Source: Cryomorpha sp963741985 (lineage in GTDB: Bacteria > Bacteroidota > Bacteroidia > Flavobacteriales_D > Cryomorphaceae). Taken from it: a DNA stretch of 64,000 nt. Both the position numbers and the translations under genes were made by a program. Positions 26,129 through 34,016 of this stretch are shown here, piece after piece; position 1 is the first letter of the stretch, and every line of letters starts with the position of its first letter. The notes under the pieces were generated by a model. The model made no database searches, was not told the origin of the DNA, and worked only from the letters and a program-made list of their open reading frames with translations. The stretch is from positions 868,001-932,000 of the forward strand of contig CAVUKD010000002.1 in assembly GCA_963741985.1 (NCBI GenBank). Reading direction: 5' to 3'.

Positions 26129-26136
26129 CAAAAGTA
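26129..26136 (-). promoter_or_regulatory. Probable -7 element of the etfBA promoter
   Basis: Minus-strand TACTTTTG matches TAnnTTTG, 37 nt before the etfB start. No TTG at ideal spacing upstream. Confidence 0.5.
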
Positions 26137-26547
26137 TAAATATGTTTTTGGTTTTCAGTTTTTAGTTATTGGTTCCCCGTTTAAAACATCTCTCATGGGT
26201 CATTGTTTTATTTTATTTTTGGGCGAGACCCGGCATCCGTATAAATTGTTCATTTTCGATTTTCAAGATTCTTCCCACAATGGATTTACATTTCAGACTC
26301 TAATCCGGGTGCGGCCTACCGTCTCTATCTTTTTCGGCACTCGCAGGGGTTCGGGGTCGCGCAGGAGCTTCCTTTGGTCGCTCTGACCAACCACCGCTCC
26401 CCAAAGCGACTGCCCAAAAAAGGATATCAACGTCCGTCCTCTCGTGGGTGTGCGGATCATTGGGGAAATTGTAGAAATTTTGAATGGTTAAATTCCGCAA
26501 AAGGTATTCGAACAACATTGAAGTCTCGATTTCTCAAACTTAGTTCT
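26137..26547. other. Intergenic region with a GC-rich segment, no supported gene
   Basis: About 410 nt. The part from about 26300 to 26460 is clearly more GC-rich than its surroundings and contains overlapping open frames of 63-120 codons on both strands, none with a start, composition or motif that I would defend. Possibly the remnant of an inserted repeat element. Confidence 0.4.
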
Positions 26548-26580
26548 AAAAAAGCGCATCAGTTTCCCGATGCGCTTTTT
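26548..26580 (-). terminator. Terminator of the T9SS type A protein gene
   Basis: Stem AAAAAGCGCATC / GATGCGCTTTTT with an 8-nt loop and T-rich flanks on both strands. It lies 26 nt beyond the stop of the leftward gene. Confidence 0.8.
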
Positions 26581-26605
26581 GATGAACCAATCCATCTGAA
26601 AATAT

Positions 26606-29600
26606 TTATTCTACTCGGACGATTTTGCCATTATCGATCGGAATATTGTTCAGATACAGCGTATAAAGGATTATCCCTTGTGGAAAATTACTTCCTGAGA
26701 TATCTATTTGAATTTGATTCTCTGCGAGTTGCATAGAATAAAGCTGTACTCCGGTAATGTCGTAGAATTCAAGTCGATTCTGACTTCCTTCAATAGCGTA
26801 ATTACTCAGATTAAAGTGTACGGTTTCATTGAAGGGATTGGGCTGAACGATCAATTGCGAATTATTCTGCGAATCGGAATTTCCCGAAAGGTTACCATCC
26901 CACCCACTTTGTATCGTTGCGACTTCCGGAATAGATGGATTGTAAATAGCATTATCGGCAATATAAAGTGCATTTAAAGCGGAGGCATTCGACGCATTCG
27001 CAAAGAAGTCACTTTCAAACCATGCTGGAATTTCAGTAGGCAAATTCCCATTTGTCTCAGCCGGAAGCACACCACCTGCAAATGCTTCTACTGCGGACAA
27101 GTTGTCCTGAGCAATCCAGCTTTGATCGGATGGTGGAAGTAGAATGGAAGCAAACCGTGACACTTCCTCAGGTTGGTATTCGCTGAGAAGTGCCTGCATT
27201 TGATCGGTAGAAATAACACCGGTGGTATCGTTCTGGTATTGTCGAACGGCCTCATGCCAAAGTTTTTGATATGCATACTTAAGTTGAGCGAGCTCACCAT
27301 CTTCATCCGTAGCGTCAATTTGATTTTCCATTGCTGCCATTTGATTGGAATAGTTAGCTAACGATTCTGACAGAGATGCATAAGAAATTAAATTATTTCC
27401 TCCACTACTTTCAAATCCTCTTCCCTTAATAGGTAAACTCGGTGCACCCGAAAGATCTACCGGGCAACTATTTTCAGGATCGTAATTTGTATTTATATTA
27501 CAAGATGTTAACTGAAAATACTGTGGATTGCCCATTTGTCCCGAGTATTTCCGCGGAAGTAGCCTGGGGTAAGCAGTTGTATTATAAGAATGATTATAAT
27601 CAATTGGAGTAGCCGTAGGGAAGGTTACATTATAGGCAAGCAAATCTTTATGATTTGAATAAAGGGTGCTGCTACGACTGAATAAATTGTCAGCAGGTCT
27701 GAAATTGCAATCTCCCTGCTCGTCTGACATATTTCCATTTAGCGCGATATCGGCTGTGGTAATGGGTTGATTAAAGGTATTGCAAATCCATACCAAACCA
27801 TCAGCATATCCATTTTGTGGAGAACTTGTATCCGTATTTTTACCTTGCACATACCCTCCAAACATGAGCTTTTCAAACTGATTGCGGTAGATCTCATTGC
27901 CACCTGCTCCTGAATTCGCTATAAATATTCCATAGTTGCCACTCGTCGAACCGCTTCCATAGGTAGAAAAGGTATTATTCTGAACAGCATAACCGGTAGA
28001 TGCGTTCATAAAAAGTCCGATAGATGTATAATAGTGATCGGGTAATGTGAAAATATTATCCAATATTACAGGATCGATGAAACTGGAGAGATAGATTCCA
28101 TACAAGTTATTTTGGAATAAGCCATAATTGCAGGTAAGCGTTCGCACATTTTGACTGCTATTATAACCATATATTCCATAAGACAAATCAATGAATTTAT
28201 TGCGCTTAACGCCTGAAACAGGAACAGGACAGGGATTTGGAGTGTCACTACATGCCCACGAGGCATATACACGTGAATTGCTGGTTTTGATCCCAATTCC
28301 CTTTTGGGTGTCTGCAAAGTTTGAAACCGTATTGGTATTTTGAAAGGTGTTGCCTTTTATGAACAATCCACTCGATTGATCTACATACACAAAATACTTT
28401 GGAACACTAGGAAAAACCCATTCATCTGTGGTGCTAAAAGTGTTTTTGTAAATATAACTTTTAGTGTAAAGCTCAGTTGAACCACTGGTGCGTGCATACG
28501 GATCGAATGATACACCCGTTTCATTATCTTTAAGCCGACTATTTAATACCGAAACAATTCCACCGCCATAGTTGGACTGGGTTTCGTCTCCTGCGAGGAT
28601 GCCGATACGCGCATATTCGATCATTGCATCATTTAGCATCGTGAATCGGGCTTGCTTAGTGGAAGATTGGGTATGGTCCGTAGCATCACCTTCTACGCGC
28701 ACTCCTTGCCAAAACTCCATATTATTGCATCGAGCATCAGGATCATCGCAATGGTATTTTCTTCGTGCGCATCGAAAATCTGCTGTAAATACCGTACCAT
28801 TGGTAAGTGTAAGACTTGCAGCGTTTAACGAACCTTGCTTACGCTGTACAATAACCCGAGCCTCCGGGCCAAATTTGAAATACATTCCACTTATTGTAAT
28901 CGATTTACCGGCGGGAATCTTGAGGTAGTCGCGAATATAGATGGTGTCGCCCGCCAAAGCATGCCAAGGATTTGAGCTAAGACCATAAGACCAGGTTTCG
29001 CTAGTTAATGCAGTATATGTGGTGTCTTTATTTTCCCCGGCGTATGCATATTTCTCACAACATTTGCAGGTTTCAAAGAATATTCCTTCTACATAGTCTT
29101 CATAATCTATTTGATCGGGAACAATGTGCGTTATGCTTGCTTGAGTTGATAGCCCAACAGGTCCCCCGATATTTGTAGAATAATTATTTAAAGGAACCGC
29201 ACTTGAATTCCAAGCTGGCGGGTTTGGGGGAGAGGCGGGTACATCAGGATCATGAAGGCCCCCAAGATAATGATCACTTGCCATCCATAAAGTATAGTTC
29301 GCGCTGTCACCGGCAATCTCTATTTGAGATTTTTCAAAATTTGAAATATTTGTGTAATTCAGGTCAGTGAGGGTTTGAGTAGTAATATCGTAAAAACTGA
29401 GTGGAGAGGTGTAGTAACTGTTCTGTTCATGCATAATATACAATCCTTTTCCATTCGGGGAAAATTCCAAACCATGAATAAAGCTTTGATCACCGCTACT
29501 AGAGTTTTTGAGTTCAACATCTTGCCTTGTCCCTGGCAATACAGCACCCGATGCAGAGTCGATATCAAAAATAGCCACTTTAATCCATTTTGAATTTGAG

Positions 29601-29665
29601 GTATGACTTTGATATGGAACTGCAAAACGAATAATATTTTCTGCGGTGTCTTCATATAATTCCAT
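26606..29665 (-). CDS. T9SS type A sorting domain protein with beta-helix region (main part of a frameshifted gene)
   Basis: 1019 aa from the first ATG; the frame is open back to a TAG at 29698-29696. Order: ~200 residues of propeller-like repeats, a Cys-rich spot (FFETCKCCEKYAY ~200), a right-handed beta-helix region (~280-650) with repeated N-x-F/N-x-I turns, and a C-terminal T9SS sorting domain (~930-1019; VQPNPFNETVHF, then QGIILYTLYLNN). It lacks a signal peptide. One is encoded in another frame immediately upstream (29834-29682), so the full gene is about 26606-29834 with one frameshift. Likely a cell-surface adhesin or carbohydrate-binding protein. Confidence 0.8.
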   Translation of the reverse strand: MELYEDTAENIIRFAVPYQSHTSNSKWIKVAIFDIDSASGAVLPGTRQDVELKNSSSGDQSFIHGLEFSPNGKGLYIMHEQNSYYTSPLSFYDITTQTLTDLNYTNISNFEKSQIEIAGDSANYTLWMASDHYLGGLHDPDVPASPPNPPAWNSSAVPLNNYSTNIGGPVGLSTQASITHIVPDQIDYEDYVEGIFFETCKCCEKYAYAGENKDTTYTALTSETWSYGLSSNPWHALAGDTIYIRDYLKIPAGKSITISGMYFKFGPEARVIVQRKQGSLNAASLTLTNGTVFTADFRCARRKYHCDDPDARCNNMEFWQGVRVEGDATDHTQSSTKQARFTMLNDAMIEYARIGILAGDETQSNYGGGIVSVLNSRLKDNETGVSFDPYARTSGSTELYTKSYIYKNTFSTTDEWVFPSVPKYFVYVDQSSGLFIKGNTFQNTNTVSNFADTQKGIGIKTSNSRVYASWACSDTPNPCPVPVSGVKRNKFIDLSYGIYGYNSSQNVRTLTCNYGLFQNNLYGIYLSSFIDPVILDNIFTLPDHYYTSIGLFMNASTGYAVQNNTFSTYGSGSTSGNYGIFIANSGAGGNEIYRNQFEKLMFGGYVQGKNTDTSSPQNGYADGLVWICNTFNQPITTADIALNGNMSDEQGDCNFRPADNLFSRSSTLYSNHKDLLAYNVTFPTATPIDYNHSYNTTAYPRLLPRKYSGQMGNPQYFQLTSCNINTNYDPENSCPVDLSGAPSLPIKGRGFESSGGNNLISYASLSESLANYSNQMAAMENQIDATDEDGELAQLKYAYQKLWHEAVRQYQNDTTGVISTDQMQALLSEYQPEEVSRFASILLPPSDQSWIAQDNLSAVEAFAGGVLPAETNGNLPTEIPAWFESDFFANASNASALNALYIADNAIYNPSIPEVATIQSGWDGNLSGNSDSQNNSQLIVQPNPFNETVHFNLSNYAIEGSQNRLEFYDITGVQLYSMQLAENQIQIDISGSNFPQGIILYTLYLNNIPIDNGKIVRVE

Positions 29666-29681
29666 CTCACTTCGAAACCCT

Positions 29682-29834
29682 TCATTTATAGGTGCCTACT
29701 GTGGGGAGATTCTGTGGTACTAGATCTGGAGTAACATATTGTTCAGGAAACGTCCAAAAACTGTTTTGAGAATAAAGTTGTCCGGTTACAAATAAACCGG
29801 TAAAGACGAGAAGAAATTGGTAAAAATTTTTCAT
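29682..29834 (-). CDS. Signal-peptide fragment of the frameshifted T9SS protein
   Basis: From ATG 29834 (MKNFYQFLLVFTGLFVTG) a clear signal peptide runs to QLYSQN, then about 28 residues to a TGA at 29684-29682. The next frame, open from 29695 (API NEGFRSEMELYEDT), continues into the 1019-aa protein. A single-base indel between 29698 and 29682 separates them. An extra 11 codons upstream to 29867 are unlikely to be used. Confidence 0.65.
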   Translation of the reverse strand: MKNFYQFLLVFTGLFVTGQLYSQNSFWTFPEQYVTPDLVPQNLPTVGTYK

Positions 29835-29915
29835 GATTACAAAGTTTAAGGGGGGTTTACTTGACAATGCTGAAAAAAAAAAGCGAGATTTGCAAGTATT
29901 AGGTTAACTATTTTT

Positions 29916-31847
29916 ATGAAAAACGGGATTATTTTAATTTTTTTTATTGCTATAAATTTTCAGGGAAACTGTCAGAACCTTTTTCTTGAGGAATGTTTTG
30001 TGGGAGGGGTGACGGTCGCGGGCAGAACCTCTCTCACTTTCATAGATGGTTATTTTAAAATTAAATGGGAACCAGATTACCAATTGAAATCAGCGTACGT
30101 TGTAACTTATCGCTACGGTCGGCCAACTGATAAAACTTTTCAAGTGAATGAATCTGAGTTTTTGTGGGACTTTTCAAGTCAAGTGGGGCAGGAACAGATT
30201 AGTGATTTAAGTTCAAAATATTTTGCCGTTAATGCACAAGAAATAACGTCTAAGATTAATATTCTTAATGATTCGATATACGTTATGATGTCTGGTATAG
30301 ACAACAGTCCTAATGAACCTGCGAAAGGATGGTATAGTTTAGATTTCGTTTTTTTATATACAGCTCCTTCAATATCTGATACAACTTGTCTCCGAATTTA
30401 TAGTGCTTCGGAAAAGCAGTATATTCCACAACATTATCTATTTGAAAAACCAAGTTATAAAGAAAACACAGATGTTGGTTTTTCAATATATTCAGATAGA
30501 ACGGGTATTTTTGACGACCGAACGTGTACAAATATTAATAGTCAATCTCTAGGTTGCACTTGGTCTGCAGATGCCACGAACCCATTTGCAGGTGGCGTAA
30601 GAGGCCATTTTTATTACGAACACTCAACTTTATATGGTCTTGATGATGATATTGCCAATACACAATTTTTAAAAAGTGATGGAATTGCGGTTATTAATTC
30701 ATATTTTACGAATGAGATAGTACAAAACATCGTTTTCAGCCCAGTTAATTACCAAAACCCACAATATGGGCACAATCCGCTACCTGCCTTTTTCATAGTC
30801 TATACCCCAGATGGTTGTGCCCTACCCACGACCGAAATGCCCCGAACCTACTCCTCCTGTCGACATCAATCCACCCCCCGCGGCCAACCCGACCTACCTG
30901 CCACCACACAATTTCAAGCCCTCCCCGGCTACGACCATTACGACTGGACACCGGGCACAGCTTTCAACGATTCCACCATTGCCAATCCAATCTGCACGGC
31001 AGATAGTAGCGGTTGGTATAGGGTGCGCATGTGGAGCGATGATCCGGATGGGCTGTGCGAGCAGACTATACCCGTGTTTTACACCGTGGGGCAGGTGCCG
31101 CGCCCGGGAAAGCTTTCGCGTACGGCCAGCACATGTCCGGCAAATACGGGAAAAATTGTTTTTTCAGAAATGAAAGGAAAAGCACCCTTTCACTATACCG
31201 TAAACGGGAACACCCAAAGCAGTGGCGCTTTTCAAAATCTCGCGCCTGGCACGTATGCGGTTTCTGTAGTAGATGATCTCGGCTGTACATGGGACAGTAC
31301 CGTGGTTATTCCGCTCAACCCTTTGCAGGAAGCGGCTTTTACTGCCAATCCCGAGGCAGGATACTCTCCTTTGCAAGTCGCTCTGACCAATCAGAGTACC
31401 AACTCCACTTCGTATCAGTGGCTGATAGATGGCGAAAACTTCAGCAATTCGGAGAATACGAGCTATACTTTTCCCGATTCGGGGCTGTTTGAGATTGCGT
31501 TGGTGGCGTATCGAATCGATCCTTCGTGTGCCGATACGGCGTATGTTACTATCCGAGTAGCGCAGGGGCTGGAAGTGATTGTTCCAAATATCATCACCCC
31601 AAATGGTGATAAGATGAACGATGCACTTGTGGCCAAAATAGCCGGAGTGGAATCTATACACTGGGAGGTTTTTAACCGGTGGGGCAATTCGCTTTTTTCG
31701 GGCGATGCGCTGAAGCCGGAGTCTTCGGTTACCCTGTGGAGTCCTGAAGCAGGAGAATATCCTGCGGGGGTTTACTCAGTGGTGCTCAGCTTGAAAGGCA
31801 TGAGCGGCGAGGTGCGGAAGATGGCTGTGGAGGTGATGGTGAAGTGA
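29916..31847 (+). CDS. Secreted protein with PKD domain and CHU_C-type T9SS (type B) C-terminus
   Basis: 643 aa with a signal peptide (GIILIFFIAINFQGNCQ). The first ~300 residues are an unknown AT-rich-encoded domain, followed by SprB-like repeat sequence (STCPANTGKIVFSEMKGKAP, GAFQNLAPGTYAVSVVDDLG), a PKD domain (~485-550; SPLQVALTNQSTNSTSYQW, TYTFPDSG-like) and the gliding-motility-associated C-terminal domain (VPNIITPNGDKMNDALV, FNRWGNSLFSG, PAGVYSVVLSLKG). This end directs T9SS export and surface retention. Probably an adhesin. Divergent from the other T9SS gene. Confidence 0.88.
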   Translation: MKNGIILIFFIAINFQGNCQNLFLEECFVGGVTVAGRTSLTFIDGYFKIKWEPDYQLKSAYVVTYRYGRPTDKTFQVNESEFLWDFSSQVGQEQISDLSSKYFAVNAQEITSKINILNDSIYVMMSGIDNSPNEPAKGWYSLDFVFLYTAPSISDTTCLRIYSASEKQYIPQHYLFEKPSYKENTDVGFSIYSDRTGIFDDRTCTNINSQSLGCTWSADATNPFAGGVRGHFYYEHSTLYGLDDDIANTQFLKSDGIAVINSYFTNEIVQNIVFSPVNYQNPQYGHNPLPAFFIVYTPDGCALPTTEMPRTYSSCRHQSTPRGQPDLPATTQFQALPGYDHYDWTPGTAFNDSTIANPICTADSSGWYRVRMWSDDPDGLCEQTIPVFYTVGQVPRPGKLSRTASTCPANTGKIVFSEMKGKAPFHYTVNGNTQSSGAFQNLAPGTYAVSVVDDLGCTWDSTVVIPLNPLQEAAFTANPEAGYSPLQVALTNQSTNSTSYQWLIDGENFSNSENTSYTFPDSGLFEIALVAYRIDPSCADTAYVTIRVAQGLEVIVPNIITPNGDKMNDALVAKIAGVESIHWEVFNRWGNSLFSGDALKPESSVTLWSPEAGEYPAGVYSVVLSLKGMSGEVRKMAVEVMVK

Positions 31848-31860
31848 ATTTTTTCCCGAT

Positions 31861-31907
31861 GACCTCTTCCGAGTGCGCATGTATTTCTCGGGAATTTCGA
31901 GGTTTTT
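31861..31907 (+). repeat. Imperfect direct repeat, copy 1
   Basis: Starts GACCTCTTCCGAGTGCGCAT. It matches 32613-32657 (GACCTCTGGCGAGTACGCAT) over about 45 nt with roughly nine differences. The two copies flank the DUF5615/DUF433 pair, and both are followed by TATGCCTG. Confidence 0.65.
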
Positions 31908-31937
31908 GGACTTGTTAGGCCTATTTTATGCCTGTTT

Positions 31938-32278
31938 TTATGGAGCTTTTATCAGTTCAAGAATATCATCAGTTTGAGAGTCAAGGTAATGAATAATTCT
32001 CAAAATATTGTCCATCAAAAGTTGAGTGATATTCTTTGTAGTCAGGTTTCCTGTATTGAGATAGACAATTTTAGGAGGCGTTCCGTGCATTGCGTTGAGA
32101 TCGATAAATCAGAATCGAATATTACAATCGCGAAATCATTCTCCTTGGCAAACTGAAAAATTTTGAAATCTGAAGAGTCTTCAAGTCCAACGAACCTAAT
32201 TTGTTGACAATTTGAAAATGGTTCGGGTAGGATTTTTAGAATCCTTGATGAAATATTCTGATCGAATAGAAGATTCAC
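31938..32278 (-). pseudogene. DUF5615 (PIN-like) toxin-type gene, frameshifted
   Basis: The frame from ATG 32278 encodes MNLLFDQNISSRILKILPEP, VGLEDSSDFKIFQFAKENDF and IVIFDSD, the N-terminal half of a DUF5615 PIN-like protein with its acidic residues. It then runs out of frame and stops at 32042. From about 32104 the next frame reads DLNAMHGTPPKIVYLNTGN and continues to a TAA at 31938, which is the expected C-terminal half. Adding one T in the GATTT run restores a 113-aa protein. Overlaps the DUF433 gene by ATGA. Either a mutated toxin or a base-call error. Confidence 0.8.
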
Positions 32279-32496
32279 GTGAAAGTAATTAACCTGCGTT
32301 CCTTATCTGCCGCATACGCCAAACAAGCATCGATCATTTCATCCGTTATTTCTTCAAAATCAGATTTAATATCCTCTCGACTCATCCCGTTAGAAAGCCA
32401 GTTCAATACATCGTAAACGCTAATTCGAGTTTGCTTGATGCAAGGCTTTCCAAATCGCTTATCTGCTCTGATTTCTAAAAACGCTCTATAATCCAT
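32275..32496 (-). CDS. DUF433 antitoxin-like protein
   Basis: 73 aa with the DUF433 pattern: GKPCIKQTRISVYDVLNWLS, NGMSREDIKSDFEEIT, and ACLAYAADKE. This is a small winged/MerR-like HTH family nearly always paired with DUF5615 PIN-like proteins, presumed antitoxin and toxin. Here the stop overlaps the DUF5615 start by four bases. Confidence 0.85.
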   Translation of the reverse strand: MDYRAFLEIRADKRFGKPCIKQTRISVYDVLNWLSNGMSREDIKSDFEEITDEMIDACLAYAADKERRLITFT

Positions 32497-32832
32497 AAGC
32501 GAAAGATACGATAATATATCAATTTGAAGCCTGACGTTGGAGGACGAAAATTTTCATGGGGTTGGAAACTTGAAGGGTTTCTTTTAGATTTGGTTTTTGA
32601 TGCTTTCCCTGCGACCTCTGGCGAGTACGCATGTGTTTTTCGGAAATTATAAGGTTTATGCCTGATTTAACAGCGCTTTCAAATAGAATTATAGAAAAAT
32701 CATGAAGAACAGTTGGATTGAGTATTTTGTTATTCTCTTTTACGCCAGTTCCATTTACCGAAAGGCTGCCACCCAAAAAAATCAAAATAAACTCACCAAA
32801 AAACAAATACCCCTTCCAACCAATTTAATTTA
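32497..32832. other. Intergenic region with copy 2 of a direct repeat
   Basis: About 340 nt between the antitoxin-like gene and pdhB. It contains repeat copy 2 (32613-32660). A 95-codon frame on the minus strand lacks recognisable features and is not called. Confidence 0.5.
32613..32660 (+). repeat. Imperfect direct repeat, copy 2
   Basis: Partner of the copy at 31861, about 750 nt downstream, in the same orientation. Confidence 0.65.
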
Positions 32833-32840
32833 TAATTTTG
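32833..32840 (+). promoter_or_regulatory. Probable -7 element of pdhB promoter
   Basis: TAATTTTG matches TAnnTTTG, 19 nt before the pdhB ATG. No clear -33 TTG. Confidence 0.45.
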
Positions 32841-32859
32841 CCAACCTGAAAACAATGTC

Positions 32860-33843
32860 ATGAGAGAAATACAATTCAGAGAGGCTGTGCAAGAAGCCAT
32901 GAGTGAAGAAATGCGTCGGGATGACCGCGTATTTTTGATGGGTGAAGAAGTCGCCGAATACAACGGTGCCTACAAAGCGAGCAAAGGAATGCTCGACGAG
33001 TTCGGACCCAAACGCGTAATCGACACGCCCATTAGTGAGCTTGGATTTGCCGGAATAGGAGTAGGTGCAGCCATGAACGGACTCCGTCCGATTGTGGAAT
33101 TTATGACTTGGAACTTCGCCATTCTTGCCGCCGATCAAATAATCAACTCAGCAGCGAAAATGCTACAGATGAGTGGTGGACAGTTTGGTGCTCCTATCGT
33201 ATTTCGCGGGCCGAATGGGCCAGCGGGACAATTAGCGGCAACGCACTCTCAGAGCTTTGAAAGTATGTATGCCCATATTCCGGGTCTGAAAGTGGTAACA
33301 CCTTATACCCCTTACGATGCCAAAGGATTGCTTAAAGCAGCTATCCGCGATGATGACCCTGTACTCGTTATGGAATCGGAAAGAATGTACGGCGACAAGG
33401 GAGATGTGCCTGAGGGAGAATACATTATTCCAATTGGAAAAGCCGATGTGATGCGCGAAGGAACCGACGTAACACTCGTTGGTTTTGGAAAAATATTGAA
33501 AGTAGTGGAAGAAGCCGCCGAAGCCTTGCAAAATGAAGGTGTAAGTGCCGAGATCATTAATCTTCGTACGATTCGTCCATTGGATATTGACACCATTATC
33601 GAAAGCGTTAAAAAGACGAATCGACTGGTGATCATCGAAGAAGATTGGCCTGTGGCTTCTATCTCATCTGAGATTTCGCACTTGGTACAACGCCTTGCAT
33701 TCGACTATCTCGATGCACCGATACACCGCATAAATATGGCCGATGCACCCTTTGCTTTTGCGCCGCAACTTATTAACGAAGCGCTACCCAATGTAGGGCA
33801 GATCGTAAAGGCTGTGAAAGAAGTGATGTACTTGGTGAAGTAA
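32860..33843 (+). CDS. pdhB: Pyruvate dehydrogenase E1 component, beta subunit
   Basis: 327 aa. With the alpha subunit (not in the window) it forms the thiamine-diphosphate E1 that decarboxylates pyruvate to feed acetyl-CoA synthesis. Family blocks: REIQFREAVQEAMSEEMRRD, FLMGEEVAEYNGAYKASKG, the TPP-contact region DTPISELGFAGIGVGAAMNG, GPNGPAGQLAATHSQSFE, and the C-terminal RLVIIEEDWPVASI. Single gene with its own terminator. A branched-chain 2-oxoacid E1 is possible, but PDH is favoured by sequence. Confidence 0.93.
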   Translation: MREIQFREAVQEAMSEEMRRDDRVFLMGEEVAEYNGAYKASKGMLDEFGPKRVIDTPISELGFAGIGVGAAMNGLRPIVEFMTWNFAILAADQIINSAAKMLQMSGGQFGAPIVFRGPNGPAGQLAATHSQSFESMYAHIPGLKVVTPYTPYDAKGLLKAAIRDDDPVLVMESERMYGDKGDVPEGEYIIPIGKADVMREGTDVTLVGFGKILKVVEEAAEALQNEGVSAEIINLRTIRPLDIDTIIESVKKTNRLVIIEEDWPVASISSEISHLVQRLAFDYLDAPIHRINMADAPFAFAPQLINEALPNVGQIVKAVKEVMYLVK

Positions 33844-33875
33844 TTTTAAAATAAAAAACGACTAAAATCACGTAG

Positions 33876-33905
33876 AAGGCGGCTTTCCGAGAGCGGCCTT
33901 TTTTT
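33876..33905 (+). terminator. Terminator of pdhB
   Basis: Hairpin AAGGCGGCTTT / GAGCGGCCTT around CCG/A with one mismatch, followed by T7. Confidence 0.75.
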
Positions 33906-33951
33906 AAGAAAAATCTTTCTAAAGCACGGTCTATGCCTACTTGAGCAATAT

Positions 33952-33982
33952 TTGCACCATAAGTTGGCAATAGCTATTTTTG
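33952..33982 (+). promoter_or_regulatory. Promoter of the membrane pyrophosphatase gene
   Basis: TTG at 33952-33954, 20-nt spacer, TATTTTTG at 33975-33982; the ATG follows 35 nt downstream. Confidence 0.65.
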
Positions 33983-34016
33983 CGCTCCTTAAAAACAGGT
34001 AACTAAAAAATCAATT

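Noticed and set aside
26300..26736. Small frames in the GC-rich patch (72 and 120 codons)
   Set aside because: Overlapping on both strands, run into the T9SS gene or its terminator, no recognisable protein.
31373..31392. Shared GTCGCTCTGACCAA word with 26.38 kb
   Set aside because: 14-nt match in a coding region; likely coincidence.
32519..32806. 95-codon minus-strand frame between the antitoxin-like gene and pdhB
   Set aside because: No family features, crosses the direct repeat copy, and looks like chance.
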